Assembly: GCF_902167145.1 (NCBI RefSeq) | Contig: NC_050096.1 | Span: 80,596,683 to 80,660,682, forward strand | DNA: 64,000 nucleotides | Direction of reading: 5' to 3' | From: Zea mays | Lineage: Eukaryota; Streptophyta; Magnoliopsida; Poales; Poaceae | Part shown: positions 10,564-22,473 of the stretch, piece after piece | Position numbering within the stretch: position 1 is the first letter of the stretch | How the letters are laid out: each line of letters starts with the position of its first letter | Translations under genes and position numbers: made by a program | The notes under the pieces: model-generated | What the model was told of the DNA's origin: nothing | Database searches by the model: none | The model's input: the letters and a program-made list of their open reading frames with translations, nothing else

Positions 10564-12024
10564 AGTTTGCCTCATCACTAGAGGTGGCATATTTATGGAG
10601 GATTTAGATTTAACCTTTTTCTTTTTGCCGTCCTTTGCCATGAGGCACTTGTGGCCGACGTTGGGGAAGAGAAGTCCCTTGTTGACGGTGATGTTGGCGG
10701 CGTCCTTGTCGGAGGAGGAGTCGGTGGAGCTCTCGTCGGAGTCCCACTCGCGGCACACATGGGCATCGCCGCCCTTCTTCTTGTGATACCTCTTCTTTTC
10801 CTTTCTTCTCCCCTTCTTGTCGTCGCCCCTGTCACTGTCACTAGAAATAGGACATTTTGCTATAAAGTGACCGGGCTTACCACACTTGTAGCAAACCTTT
10901 TTGGAGCGGGGCTTATAGTCCTTCCCCCTCCTTTGCTTGAGGATTTGTCGAAAGCTTTTGATGATTAAAGCCATCTCCTCATTGTCGAGCTTTGAGGCGT
11001 CGATGGGGAGCCTACTTGATGTAGACTCTTCCTTCTTCTCCTCTGTTGCCTTGAATGCGACGGGTTGTGCCTCGGGCGTGGAGGAGGTGCCTTGCTCGAT
11101 GATTTTCTTTGAGACTTTGATCATTAGCTCAAAGCTCACAAACTTCCCTATGACTTCCTCGGGAGACATTAGCTTGTATCTAGGATCACCTCGAATTAAT
11201 TGAACTTGCGTAGGGTTAAGAAAAACGAGGGATCTTAGAATAACCTTGACCATCTCATGGTCATCCCATTTGGTGCTCCCGAGGTTGCGCACTTGGTTCA
11301 CCAAGGTCTTCAAGCGGTTGTACATGGCTTGCGGATCCTCTCCTTGGTGAAGCATGAAGCGACCGAGCTCCCCCTCGATCGTCTCCCGCTTGGTGATCTT
11401 GGTCACCTCGTCTCCTTCGTGCGCGGTCTTGAGCACGTCCCAAATTTCCTTTGCACTCTTCAACCCTTGCACCTTATTATACTCCTCTCGACTTAGAGAG
11501 GCGAGGAGTATAGTAGTGGCTTGGGAGTTGAAGTGATGAATTTGGGCCACTTCATCCGAATCATAGTCTTCATCCCCTATGGATGGTACCTGTACACCAA
11601 ACTCAACAACGTTCCAAATGCTTGTGTGGAGTGAGGTTAGATGGTGCCTCATTTTGTCACTCCACATATTGTAATCTTCACCGTCGAAAACCGGTGGTTT
11701 GCCTAGTGGAACGGAAAGTAAAGGAGTACGCTTTGAAATACGAGGGTAGCGTAGGGGAATCTTACTATACTTCTTGCGCTCATGGCGCTTAGAAGTTATG
11801 GATGGCGCGTCGGAGCCGGAGGTGGATGGCGATGAAGAATCGGTCTCGTAGTAGACCACTTTCCTCATCTTCTTTTTCTTGTCGCCACTCCGATGCGACT
11901 TGTGGGAAGAGGATTCCTTCTCCTTCCCTTTGTTGCGGGACTCTCCCGATGGAGCCTTCCCGTGGCTTGTAGCGGGCTTGTCGCCAGTAACCATCTCCTT
12001 CTTGGCTTGATCTCCCGACATCAC
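10564..12024 (-). pseudogene. Element A gag, N-terminal part with CCHC zinc knuckle, cut by element C
   Basis: The minus-strand frame starts at ATG 12022-12024 (MMSGDQAKKEM). It has a Lys/Ser-rich N-terminus, then the Copia gag core (LLSVPLGKPPVFDGEDYNMW, roughly residues 95-270) and a CCHC zinc knuckle C-Y-K-C-G-K-P-G-H-F-I-A-K-C near residue 385, then acidic Asp/Ser repeats. A one-base loss near 10590-10600 shifts the frame just before the insertion point, because the sequence that lines up with 1620 onward is read in the next frame. Gag would package element RNA in virus-like particles in the cytoplasm. This copy cannot make full-length protein. Confidence 0.85.
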
Positions 12025-12055
12025 TTCGAGCGGTTAGGCTCCAATGAAGTACCGG

Positions 12056-12068
12056 GCTCTGATACCAA
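12056..12068 (-). other. Element A primer-binding site
   Basis: On the minus strand this reads TTGGTATCAGAGC, immediately inside the LTR. It matches the initiator-Met tRNA primer-binding site typical of plant Copia elements. Confidence 0.85.
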
Positions 12069-12069
12069 T

Positions 12070-13232
12070 TGAAAGTCGCCTAGAGGGGGGTGAATAGGGT
12101 GAATCTGAAATTTACAAAGTTAATCACAACTACAAGCCGGGTTAGCGTTAGAAATACAAGCGAGTCCGAGAGAGAGGGTGAAAAACAAATCGCAAGCAAA
12201 TAAAGAGTGAGACACAAGGATTTGTTTTACCGAGGTTCGGTTCTTGCAAACCTACTCCCCGTTGAGGTGGTCACAAAGTTCGGGTCTCTTTCAACCCTTT
12301 CCCTCTCTCAAACGATCACTTAGATCGAGTGAGCTTCTCTTCTCAATCACATGGGACACTAAGTCCCCACAAGGACCACCACACAATTGGTGTCTCTTGC
12401 CTTGGTTACAATTGAGTGAATCACAAGAAGAATGAGAAAGAAAAGAAGCAATCCAAGCGCAAGAGCTCAAATGAACACAAATGTCGCTCTCTCTAGTCAC
12501 TATTTGATTTGGAGTGATTCCGGACTTAGGAGAGGATTTGATCTCTTTGGTTGTGTCTAGAATTGAATGCTATAGCTCTTGTAATGTGTTGGAAGGTGGA
12601 AAACTTGGATGCAATGAATGGTGGGGTGGTTGGAGTATTTATAGTCCCAACCACCAAACTAGCCGTTTGGTGGAGGCTGCTGTCGCATGGCGCACCGGAC
12701 AGTCTGGTGCGCCAGCCACGTCACCCGGCCGTTAGGGTTCGACCGTTGGAGCTCTGACAGGTGGGGTCTTCTAGCTGTCCGGTGGTGCACCGGACAAGTC
12801 CTGTAGACTGTCCGGTGCGCTTGCTGCGCGTGCTCTGACCTCTACGCGTGCAGGCGCGCATTAAATGCGTTGCAGTCGACCGTTGCGCGCGATGTAGCCG
12901 TTGCTCCGCTGACACACCGGACAGTCCGGTGAATTATAGCGGAGCGCCCTCTGATTTTCCTGAAGGTAGCGAGTTCAGCGTCGAGTTCCCTGGTGCACAG
13001 GACACTGTCCGGTGGCACACCGGACAGTCCGATGCGCCAGACCAGGGCACACTTCGGTTGTCTTTTGCTCTCTTTGTTTGAACCCTTTCTTGGTCATTTT
13101 ATTGGTCTATTGTGAACCTTTGGCACCTGTAAAACTTATAATCTAGAGCAAACTAGTTAGTCCAATTATTTGTGTTGGGCAATTCAACCACCAAAATCAA
13201 TTTGGAAAAGGTGTAAGGCTATTTCCCTTTCA
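12070..13232 (-). repeat. Element A 5' LTR
   Basis: On the plus strand the LTR runs from TGAAAGTCGCC to CCCTTTCA (1163 bp). It abuts the PBS on the left and TCCCC on the right. It holds several CACCGGACAGTCCGGTG-type palindromes (about 12690-13035), some decayed by single changes. A minus-strand TATA box (CTATAAATAC on the minus strand) lies near 12634-12645. It differs from the LTRs of C and E, so A is a separate subfamily. Confidence 0.85.
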
Positions 13233-13237
13233 TCCCC

Positions 13238-13641
13238 TCCCTTTCTCTCTCTTAAGCAGCCCCGGCCGTCGCGTATCCAGGCGCCAGCGACCGACCCGAC
13301 CACGCCCAGCCATGCACAGCCCGAGCCCCGACGCGCCGTGCCCTGCCCCTGCACCGAGGACCCCGACCGCGCCAAGCAGCGCCCAGGAAACCCGATACCA
13401 CGCGAACCCGACACCGCGCCCAAGGACGCCGCCCGTGCCCGACGCTTCAGCCGCCAGGAACCGAGCAGCCCGACACCGCGCGCCCCCGAAGCCCTGCGTC
13501 CGTTCGTCTTCGCGTTATGGAGCTTCACTGCGACCATTACTCCCTTCCCACGTTCGTCCCCATTGATGAATGCCATCAATGGCGCCTTGAAGACCTTGGC
13601 CACCGTTCTTCCCACCTCGGTCGATCCTTCCTCTCCCCTAT
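13238..13641. other. Older flanking DNA, GC-rich, left of element B
   Basis: GC-rich sequence with no convincing reading frame. Its right edge (CTCCCCTAT) joins across element B to the sequence at 27147, giving CTCCCCTATAAAACCC, a TATA-like core promoter. The combined segment resembles the promoter region of an old retrotransposon LTR or a gene. I cannot assign a family. Confidence 0.5.
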
Positions 13642-15264
13642 TGTCGGTGTTTCGAAACCCAGGGGGTCCCTGGACCGACGAGTAAATTGTCGCCGCGTGC
13701 CCCAGCCCAGATGGGTCGGCGCGAGGCGGAACGCGAAGGGGGGAAGAAAGCAGCCGGAGGGAGACAGGCGTGGGAGGTGGAACCCGCGGCCTTCGTGTTA
13801 GCCCCGCGCCTAGGTCGGGTGCGCTTGCAGTAGGGGGTTACAAGCGTCCACGCGGGAGGGAGCGAGCGGCCTTGCGCGAGCGCCGTCCCGTCCTTCCCCG
13901 CGCGACCAACCCTCTGTAAGAGGGCCCTGGTCCTCCATTTTATAGGCGTAAGGAGAGGATCCAGGTGTACAATGGGGAGTGTAGCAATGTGCTAACGTGT
14001 CTAGCGGTGGAGAGCTAGCGCCCTAAGTACATGCCATCGTGGCAGCCGGAGAGGTCTTGGCACCCAGTTCGCGTGGTGTCGTGGTTGTCGGAGGAGCGCT
14101 GGAGCCTGGCGGAAGGACAGCTGTCGGGGCTATCGAGTCCTTGCTGACGTCCTCTTGCTTTCGTAAGGGGGCTGAGAGCCGCCGTCGTCACAGGGCATGC
14201 GGGGCGCCATCATTACTCGTATGGTGGAGCGAGCCAGATGGGACATCGGTCTTGTTCCCCGCAGCCTGAGTCAGCTCGGGGTAGGGTAATGATGGCGCTT
14301 CCTGTTGACGTGGTCGGTCCGTGCCCTAGGTTGGGCGAGGTGGAGGCTCCTCCGAGGTCGAGGTCGAGTCTGTCTTCCGAGGTCGAGGTCGAGTCCGAGC
14401 CCCCGGGTCGGGCAAAGCGGAGTTCGTCGTCCTTCGGGGCTGAGCCTGAGTCCGAGCCCTGGGGTCGGGCGAGGCGGAGTTCGTCGTCTTCCGGGGCCGA
14501 GCCCGAGTCCGAGCCCTGGGGTCGGGCGGAGCGGAGTTCGCCGTCTTCCGGGGCTGAGCCCGAGTCCGAGCCCTGGGGTCGGGCGGAGCGGAGTTCGCCG
14601 TCTTCCGGGGCTGAGCCCGAGTCCGATCCCTGGGGTCGGGCGGAGCGGAGTTCGCCGTCTTCCGGGGCTGAGCCCGAGTCCAAGCCCTGGGGTTGGGCAG
14701 AGCGGAGTTCGCCGTCTTCCGGGGCTGAGCCCGAGTCCGAGCCCTGGGGTCGGGCGGAGCGGAGTTTCCTATGACGCCTGAGACCGGACTTAGCTGCTGT
14801 CAGCCTCACTCTGTCGAGTGGCTCAGCAGTTGGAGCGGCGCAGGCGGCGCTGTCCTCTTGTCAGACCGGTCAGTGGAGCGGCGAAGTGACTGCAGTCACT
14901 TTGGCCCTGTCGACTGGAGGGCGTGCGTCAGGATAAAGGTGTCAGGCCACCTTTGCATTAAATGCCCCTGCGATTTGGTCGGCTGGTGTGGCGATTTGGC
15001 CAAGGTTGCTTCTTGGTGAAGACTGGGCCTCGGGCGAGCCGAAGGTGTGTCCATTGCTGGAGGGGGGCCTCGGGCGAGACGTAGGTCCTCCGGGGTCGGC
15101 TGCCCTTGCCCGAGGCTGGGCTCGGGCGAGGCGTGATCGCGTCTCTCGAATGGACCGATCCTTGACTTAATCGCACCCATCAGGCCTTTGCAGCTTTGTG
15201 CTGATGGGGGTTACCGGCTGAGATTTAGGAGCCTTGAGGGTACCCCTAATTATGGTCCCCGACA
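13642..15264 (-). repeat. Element B 3' LTR (1623 bp)
   Basis: The plus strand begins TGTCGGTGTTTCG and ends GGTCCCCGACA. It contains the long form of the 57-bp repeat (six full units). Flanked by TSD CCTAT at 13637-13641. Confidence 0.92.
14393..14770. repeat. 57-bp tandem repeat in element B left LTR (6 full units plus a part)
   Basis: Units start at 14393 and every 57 bp to 14678, each beginning GTCCGAGCCC or a one-base variant. A partial seventh begins at 14735. The right LTR has only two full units (26498-26611) and a part from 26612. Because 57 is a multiple of three, long repetitive but meaningless reading frames cross it on both strands. Confidence 0.9.
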
Positions 15265-15279
15265 GTAGCCCCCGAGCCT
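15265..15279 (-). other. Element B polypurine tract
   Basis: The minus strand reads AGGCTCGGGGGCTAC directly before the 3' LTR start TGTCGGGG. This is the expected plus-strand primer. Confidence 0.7.
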
Positions 15280-17061
15280 CGAAGGGAGTATTAATACTCG
15301 CTTGGAGGCTTTTGCCGCACTTTTTTGCAAGGGGACCAGCCTTTTCTTGGTTGCATTTTGTTCCGGTGGGTGCACGCGAGCGCACCCGCCGGTTGTAGCC
15401 CCCGAGGCCTCGGAGGAGTAGTTTTACTCCTTCGAGGTCTTAGTGCGTTTCGCAATACTTCGACTGGTCTGGTTGTTCCCTCATGCGAACTAGCCGTAGC
15501 CCAGGTGCACGGTCGGGTCCCAAGTTCTCGGGCTGGTATGTTGACGCTATCAACGGGTCGACCGGAGCCGGGTTTGCGAGAGCAGCCCCCGAGCCTCTGC
15601 ACAGGGCGAGAGGACGGTCAAGGACAGACTCGACTTTTTTACATACGCCCCTGTGTCACCTTTCTGCAAGGAGGAGGGGGAAAAGCGCCATGTTGCCCTC
15701 GGAGGGCGTCGAACATGGTGTTTTCGGTGAGCTGCTGGCGGCTAATCCGAGCGGACGCTCGTGCCCCATTTGTTAGGGGTCGGCTAGAGGCCCAGAGGCG
15801 CGCTCCAAAAGTACCTGCGGGTGATCTGCCGGACCCGGTCCCCTTTGACGGGGTCCGAGGGCTCGATGCCTCCCTCTGATGGGATTCCGTTACAAGATCG
15901 TTCCCGCTGGTCTCGGAAATGTCCTAGGGTACCTCGGGAGCGTAGCCCGAGCCTTGGTTATGTATCGAACGTACCCAGGGTCATCCCTCGCTCTGTGTCT
16001 GAGGCGACTGTGAACCCTTCGAGGGCCAGCCTACGAACCCCTGATCAGTAGTGGGCGCGGAGCCCGAGTGGACTGAGGCGGCCGTTGAACCCTTCCGAGG
16101 GGCCAGCCATCGAACCTCTGACCAGTAGTGGGCGCAGAACCCAATCGCTCTGAGGCGGCCGTTGAACCCCTCCGAGGGGCCAGCCTTTGAACCTCTGATC
16201 AGTAGGGAGGCTCGGGGTCTGTTTCCTTCACGGAGAAGGATCCTTTTCGGGGTATCCCCCTTTCCTGGTCCCTGTTGTAAGAGAGAGAAAGAGGAAAAGG
16301 ATACGAAATCGAATGACGTGGCATACCTTTTTTGACGCGGTCATTATGGCGAAGGCGAAGCGTCGCTTGCTTCTCCTGCCTGAGGCGCCGCCTGTCCCGC
16401 CGCGGAGTTAATGCGACGGGGCTAGTGGTTCGCGAGGCGGTCGTCGCGAGTGTGCGAGCCGTTCGAGGAACGGATCACGGGCGCGCCGTCTTCACGCCGT
16501 GAGAGAGGGTTCCCTCGCTGCCCCTGGATGGGACGTAAGCTTGGCTGACGACGTGACCGCTGCTCCTGCCCGCCTGCCACCGCCGTTACTGCCGGCCCAT
16601 TTTTGACCATATTTGACCATCGCGCCTGGCTGGCACTGCTGGGTCACACGCAGGGTTGCCTCGAGTCGCGGCATTGGCTCAGCAGTCGAGGAGGCGCGGT
16701 AGTGGCGCGAGTGGCGGTGCAGTTGCTCGCACGCAGCAACCGGCGCGCCGGTTGCATGACGTGTGGGCCTAGGCTTCCATGCTGGGCGTGTTGGAGTCGA
16801 AGGGGCGTGCCCACTTGGCGCGGTTGCATGCCGACTGCATGGCTGTCCACCCTTTCACCCGCTGGTCTGGGCGAAAGTGGAGGGATGCTTGTAACCGCTG
16901 GGCAGTTGCATGCCCTGCGCGCGGCGGTTTGGCTCCTTCTGCCCTTGACCAGCTTGTATGACGCGTGGGGCCCAGCCCCCGTGCCGTAGGGGGAGGACCT
17001 TGGAGCGTGTTGGAGAAGACTCAGCCCACGACGGCTGAGGACGCAAGTGGGGAGAGTTGCC

Positions 17062-17070
17062 TTTAAAAGG
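17062..17070 (+). promoter_or_regulatory. TATA-like box for an antisense unit in element B
   Basis: TTTAAAAGG on the plus strand, about 26 bp before an ATG at 17096 and opposite to the direction of element transcription. The spacing is short for a TSS plus leader, so this is suggestive only. The layout parallels the antisense TATA box of element G (51807). Confidence 0.35.
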
Positions 17071-17095
17071 AGGGTGACCCCCTTGAAAGACGACC

Positions 17096-17907
17096 ATGTC
17101 TTCGCGCTCCCTTATGCATCGTGTCTTTCCACCTTCCGAGCCCCAGGTTGGGGGACGCCCGCAATCCTTCCGTCTTATCGTCGGAGGAGTGCAACTTCAT
17201 GGAAGTTGGTACCTTTCAGCCATCGTTCGGCTTCAAGGATTTTCATCATGCAGCCCGGCTGCATCCCCTCGCCGGTGGTCACCCAAGACGGTGACCTCCA
17301 GCTTGATGGTGGGGAGAAGTGAACCGGGCTGCGGCCTCTACCCCTCCCTCAGCTTCAAGGATCTTCATCATTAGTGCTGGGGAGGGGAGTGTGCCGAGTT
17401 GGGGTCGGTCCCTGCACGGGCGGCGGCCCGCTCCTTCCCTCAGTGATCGGGTGGAAGGGCGTTCGCCATTCGTGGCGTCGGCAGCTGCCGCGTGCCCGGC
17501 TCTCTGAGCCGAGTGGCTTCAGAGCTGCTCCCGGCGCCACCTTCCGCCACGGTAGCCGGAAGAGGTTCTTCCGCCAGCGAGCTAGTCGGTGCCGCCCACG
17601 GACTGACCTCCAACTCTACAGCCTTCTGCCCGTTCTTGCCTCTCGAGTTGGGGGCATGGGTGAGGGCCTCATGGCAGCAGCATCCGCCCTGAGGTCATCG
17701 CTGCTGCTGTTCGGCCCTCCGGAGCAGAAGTCGTTGTCGTCGCCGCTGCTGGGGCGGGCGACGACGAGCCGTTCGTCGGTCTTCTGTTGCTCCGCAGGCC
17801 CCCCAATCGTGTGGGGTTGTTCGTACCTGCAGAGGTGGAACCGGAGTTCTGTTTGTAATGGCACTTTAAGTGCCGGTGTCTTGTTCATTGTGGCTGTCGG
17901 GGCCTGA
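17096..17907 (+). pseudogene. Remnant of an antisense ORF in element B
   Basis: Plus-strand reading frames that oppose element B. A 92-codon frame from ATG 17096 (MSSRSLMHRVFPPSE) ends at 17374, and a 177-codon frame then runs 17374-17907. Neither has a domain I recognise. Composition is Ser/Arg/Gly/Pro-rich, partly reflecting GC content. A TTTGTAATGGCAC stretch near 17850-17862 resembles a plant 3' end. Position and direction match the antisense gene of element G, and Tat elements are known to carry antisense ORFs, so a decayed accessory gene is plausible. Random open frames in GC-rich DNA are the alternative. Confidence 0.35.
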
Positions 17908-19183
17908 ACATGTATGTATTTTCGGCGCGGAGCCGTGTTTTTTCTTCATTTCGAGCACTAAGACTCGCCTGTTGGTTATCCGAACCGCTTCACCAAGCGT
18001 GAGTCGCCTCGTGCGAAGGTGACGAGTGAGGTATCCATATCCCGGAGGCGTAGGAGTCCCTCGGCTCGGTCGGCCTTGCTGTCCGAGGCTTCTCTTGCTT
18101 AGTTAAAGGAACCCCTCGGCCGCTCTTTGATGAGCCGAAGCCGGAGGTAGCGGTGTCAGCACGGACAGAGGCAGAGTTGGCTTCAAAAAGAAGATGTGGT
18201 CGGCCGGAGCCCGGCCGGGTCGTCTACTGGCGGAACCGACGCCGGAGTTGAGTTGCCGAGGCCTCAAGCCGGGCTGACGTCTTCGGGGGTCAGCTGGCCG
18301 AGGCCTCGGGGTGGCCGGCCGAGCCGTCTGCTCGAGCCGGATTCTTGGAGGAGACCCTGGCGGCGATGGCCCGGGTGTGGTGCCGATGTCGTCCTTCAGA
18401 GTGGAGATCCTCCGACCACGTCGCCGTCCGAGGCTAGGTCAGACCCCACCGAAGGTGTATTTGACGCCGAGGGTGTTGCCGCCCCCTTCAACTGTCGACG
18501 TCCGAGCCTGCTGGATCGGGTTGTCTTGTAGTGTGTGTATGTTTTCTGCGGCCGCCGAGGCCCAAACACACTGTCGTCGTGTTGTAAAGTTGCGTTTCTT
18601 TTCCTCCTGTTTCGAGTATCCGGACTTATTTGTCGGTAACAAAATTGTTTGTGCGGGCAAGAGTTGCTTTTCACGGAAGGTGATGAGTGAGGTATCCGTA
18701 TCCCGGAGGCGTAGGAATCCCTCGGCTCGGTCGGCCTTGCCGCTTACGCGCACTCTTACTCGTCCATAGGGTTCTGTCACCGACGCAGTCGAGAAGACCC
18801 GAAAATCGTTCCGGCAGAGGAGCTTTCGAGCGTGAAGACTTGTTCGGTCCGCGGAATCACTTATCCGAGCGCGAGTTACTTATCGCAGAAGGTGATGAGT
18901 GAGGTATCCGTATCCCGGAGGCGTAGGAGTCCCTCGGCTCGGTCAGCCTTGGCTGCTTACGTGTACTCCGTCGTTTTCAGGATCCACTTTCGAAGTAGTC
19001 GAAAAGCACAAAAGGCATTCTGGCAGGAAAGATTTTTCTTTTTTCAAGGAAAATTTCGACGCAGAGGGGGTTGCCCCCTTCTTGCCCCCGAGGGAGGGTC
19101 GGGCTTTGCCGAGGCAAGGCTGACCCTTCCTTGACGACCAGACTTTGTGTGTGAACGAGGTATACGAACAACTTGAAAGCATC

Positions 19184-22100
19184 TTAAGGGTAGAAGCGAC
19201 GTAGCTGTTGGATGTTCCAAGCGTTGCTGTAGACCTCGCCTTGACTGTTGGCCAGCTTGTATGTTCCGGGCTTCAGAACCTTGGCGATGACGAACGGCCC
19301 TTCCCAGGGAGGCGTAAGTTTGTGCTGCCCTCGAGCATCTTGTCGCAGCCGAAGCACCAGGTCGCCCACCTGGAGGTCTCGGGACCGAACCCCTCGAGCG
19401 TGGTAGCGTCGCAGGGACTGCTGGTACCGCGCCGAGTGTAGTAAGGCCATGTCCCGAGCCTCCTCCAGCTGGTCCAGTGAGTCTTCTCGATTAGCTCGAT
19501 TGCTTCGGTCGGCGTAGGCCTTCGTCCTCGGGGAACCGTATTCTAAGTCTGTGGGCAAGATGGCCTCGGCCCCATAGTCTAGAAAGAACGGTGTGAAGCC
19601 CGTGGCTCGGCTCGGCGTTGTCCTCAGACTCCAGACCACCAAGGGGAGTTCCATCATCCACCGCTTGCCGAACTTGTTGAGGTCGTTGTAGATCCGCGGC
19701 TTGAGTCCTTGTAGAATCATGCCGTTGGCACGTTCTACCTGCCCATTCGTCATGGGGTGAGCCACGACGGCCCAGTCCACCCGGATATGGTGATCCTCGC
19801 AGAAGTCCAGGAACTTTCTGCCGGTGAACTGGGTGCCGTTGTCGGTGATGATGGAGTTCGGGACCCCAAAGCGATGGATGATGTTGGTGAAGAACGCCAC
19901 CGCCTGTTCGGACCTGATGCTGTTTAGGGGTCGGACCTCGATCCACTTGGAGAATTTGTCGATGGCGACCAGCAGGTGCGTGTAGCCCCCGGGTGCCTTC
20001 TGCAAAGGGCCGACGAGGTCCAGACCCCACACAACAAACGACCAGGTGATGGGTATGGTCTGCATAGCCTGAGCGGGCAGGTGGGTCTGCCTTGCTTAGA
20101 ACTGACACCCTTCGCAGGTGCGGACAATTCTAGTGGCGTCGGCCACCGCCGTCGGCCAGTAGAATCCTTATCGGAAGGCGTTTCCAACAAGGGTTCGGGG
20201 TGCTGCGTGATGGCTGCAAGCCCCCGAGTGTATCTCTTGTAAGAGCTCCTGACCTTCGGCGATGGAAATGCATCGCTGGAGGATGCCCGAGGGGCTGCGG
20301 TAGTAGAGCTCCTTCCCATCTCCCAGCAAGACAAAGGACTTGGCGCGCCACGCCACCCGCCGAGCCTCGGCTTGGTCGAGGGGCAGCTCTCCTCGGTGGA
20401 GATATTGCAGGTACGGGGTCTGCCAGTTTTGATAGGCGCGACCTCGCTCGGCTCCCCCTCGATGCGCAGTGCCTCACCCTCGGGGGCCGAGGGTACCTCA
20501 AGCCGAGCCGAGGGTACCTCAGACCGTGCCGAGGGTACCTCGGACTGAGCCAAGGGTACCTCGGACTGAGCCGAGGGTGTCTCGGGCTCGGGCGTGTCGT
20601 CGGTCTTGACAGAGGGTTGATGCAGGTCTCAGGAGAATACGTCCGGGGGAACCGTCGTTCGCCCCGAGGCTATTTTAGCCAGCTCGTCCGCAGTCTCGTT
20701 GTAGCGTCGGGCGATGTGGTTGAGCTCGAGCCTGTAGAACTTGTCTTCCAGGCGCCGAACCTCATCGCAGTAGGCTTCCATCTTCGGGTCGCGGCAGTGG
20801 GAGTTCTTCATGACTTGGTCGATGACGAGCTGCGAGTCACCGCGAGCGTCGAGGCGTCGGACCCCTAGCTCGAGGGCGATTCGCAACCCGTTTACTAGAG
20901 CCTCGTACTCAGCCACGTTGTTGGACGCCGGGAAGTGGAGGCGTAGCACATAGCGTAGGTGCTTCCCGAGGGGCGAGATGAAGAGCAGGCCTGCGCCGGC
21001 CCCCGTCTTCATCAGCAACCCGTCGAAAAACATGGTCCTGAGCTCCGATTGGATCAGAGCTGTCGGGAGCTGGGTGTCGACCCATTCAGCCACGAAGTCC
21101 GCCAAGACCTAGGACTTGATGGCCTTCCGAGGGGCGAATGAGATCGTCTCGCCCATGATTTCCACCGCCCACTTTGCAATTCTACCTGAGGCCTCTCGGG
21201 ACTGGATGATCTCCCCCAGGGGGAAGGATGTCACCACAGTCACTGGATGAGACTCGAAGTAGTGTCGCAACTTCCGCCGCGTCAGGATCACCACGTACAG
21301 CAGCTTCTGAATTTGTGGGTAGCGGATCTTGGTCTCGGACAGTACCTCACTGATGAAGTAGACTGGCCTCTGGATGGGTAATGCATGCCCCACTTCTCGT
21401 CTCTCAACCACAATCGCGGCGCTAACCACCTGAGTGGTCGCGGCGACGTAGATCAAGAGGGCTTCTCCGGCAGCGGGGGGCACCAAGATGGGCGCGTTCG
21501 TGAGGAGCGCCTTCAGGTTCCCGAGGGCTTCCTCGGCCTCAGGGGTCCAAGCGAAGCATTCGGCCTTCCTTAAGAGGCAGTACAGAGGCAGGCCTCTTTC
21601 GCCGAGGCGCGAGATGAAACAGCTCAGAGCCACGAGGCATCCCATGACCCTCTGTACGCCTTTCAAGTCCTTGATGGGCCCCATGCTGGTGATGGCAGCG
21701 ATCTTCTCTGGGTTGGCCTCGATGCCCCGCTCGGAGACGATGAACCCCAAGAGCATGCCTCTGGGGACCCCGAAGGCACACTTTTCGGGATTGAGCTTCA
21801 CGCCTTTCGCCTTGAGACATCGGAATGTCACTTCAAGGTCGGAAAGGAGGTCGGAGGCTTTCCTCGTCTTGACTACGATGTCATCGACGTAGGCCTCAAC
21901 CGTTCGATCGATGTGTTCGCCGAACACATGGTTCATGCATCGCTGGTACGTTGCACCCACATTCCTCAAACCAAACGGCATGGTAACATAGCAGTACATG
22001 CCGAAGGGCGTGATGAAAGAAGTCGCGAGCTGGTCGGACTCTTTCATCCTGATCTGGTGATACCCTGAGTAGGCATCGAGGAAAGACAGGGTTTCGCACC

Positions 22101-22467
22101 CAGCAGTGGAATCCATGATTTGATCGATGCGAGGCAGAGGGTAGGGAACTTTCGGACATGCTTTGTTTAGACCAGTGTAGTCAACACACATCCACCATTT
22201 CCCCCCTTTCTTTCTCACAAGCACAGGGTTGGCAAGCCATTCGGGATGGAATACCTCTTTGATGAACCCTGCCGCCATTAGCTTGTGGATCTCCTCGCCT
22301 ATGGCTCTGCGCTTTTCTTCGTCGAATCGGCGCAGAGGCTGCTTCACGGGTCGGGCTCCAGCTTGGATATCCAGCGAGTGCTCGGCGACTTCCCTCGGTA
22401 TGCCGGGCATATCCGAGGGACTCCACGCGAAAACGTCGGCGTTTGCACGGAGAAAGTCGACGAGCAC
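19184..22467 (-). pseudogene. pol: Element B pol: reverse transcriptase, RNase H, integrase (several stops, one frameshift)
   Basis: Minus strand. RT (22467-21112) has FLRANADVFAWSPSDMPGI, KKGGKWWMCVDYTGLNKACP, the motif YVDDIVVKTRK and the Tat-type thumb RLGERGLPLYCLL. RNase H (21105-20632) has FFDGLLMKTGAGAGL and the D-S-Q-L-V motif. Integrase (about 20356-19184) has FSKWIEVRPL, ITDNGTQFTG and GQVERANGM (the E of the DDE triad), and ends QLRRFYP. Breaks: TAG at 21109-21111, TGA at 20629-20631, a change of frame in the linker 20356-20550, TAA at 20168-20170 and TAA at 20096-20098. A 21-bp tandem repeat (five units, 20489-20593) sits in the RNaseH-integrase linker. The protein would copy and insert the element, but this one cannot be made. 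Confidence 0.9.
20489..20593. repeat. 21-bp tandem repeat in element B pol linker (five units)
   Basis: Units of the form GAGGGTACCTCGGACTGAGCC repeat without gaps between RNase H and integrase. 21 bp keeps the frame, so the ancestral linker had a heptapeptide repeat (S-E-V-P-S-A-R type on the minus strand). Confidence 0.85.
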
Positions 22468-22473
22468 TGCTTC

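Larger units (their letters stand above)
1..13232 (-). mobile_element. Element A: Ty1/Copia (Sirevirus lineage), minus strand, truncated by window edge, split by element C
   Basis: The minus strand reads LTR (12070-13232), primer-binding site, gag (12024 down to 10564, then 1620 down to 446) and protease (434 down to 1). The gap 1621-10563 is element C. The sides of the gap share AGTTT and resume the same gag, so C inserted into A. The far LTR and most of pol lie left of the window. Gag has a CCHC knuckle and a long coiled-coil tail, as in Opie/Ji-type Sireviruses. Several frameshifts and stops show the copy is dead. TCCCC at 13233-13237 is the presumed TSD, but its partner is outside the window. 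Confidence 0.9.
15280..19183. other. Element B long 3' spacer between integrase and 3' LTR
   Basis: About 3.9 kb of GC-rich sequence with no minus-strand pol-type domain. It contains roughly 77-bp direct repeats (units at 16042-16118 and 16119-16195, with a partial copy before), an antisense promoter-and-ORF remnant at 17062-17907, and three dispersed copies of a block of about 65 bp containing GTATCCCGGAGGCGTAGGA-type sequence (about 18015-18079, 18675-18740, 18887-18952). Long 3' spacers are usual in Tat-lineage elements. Confidence 0.75.

Noticed and set aside
13170..13685. 171-codon plus-strand frame resembling a gene near a TATA box
   Set aside because: It starts inside the LTR of element A, crosses into older DNA and ends in the LTR of B, so it is not one gene. 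Composition is Pro/Arg/Ser-rich GC bias.
14213..14809. Repetitive 178-198 codon frames across the element B LTR
   Set aside because: They are the translation of a 57-bp tandem repeat (a multiple of three) and occur on both strands.
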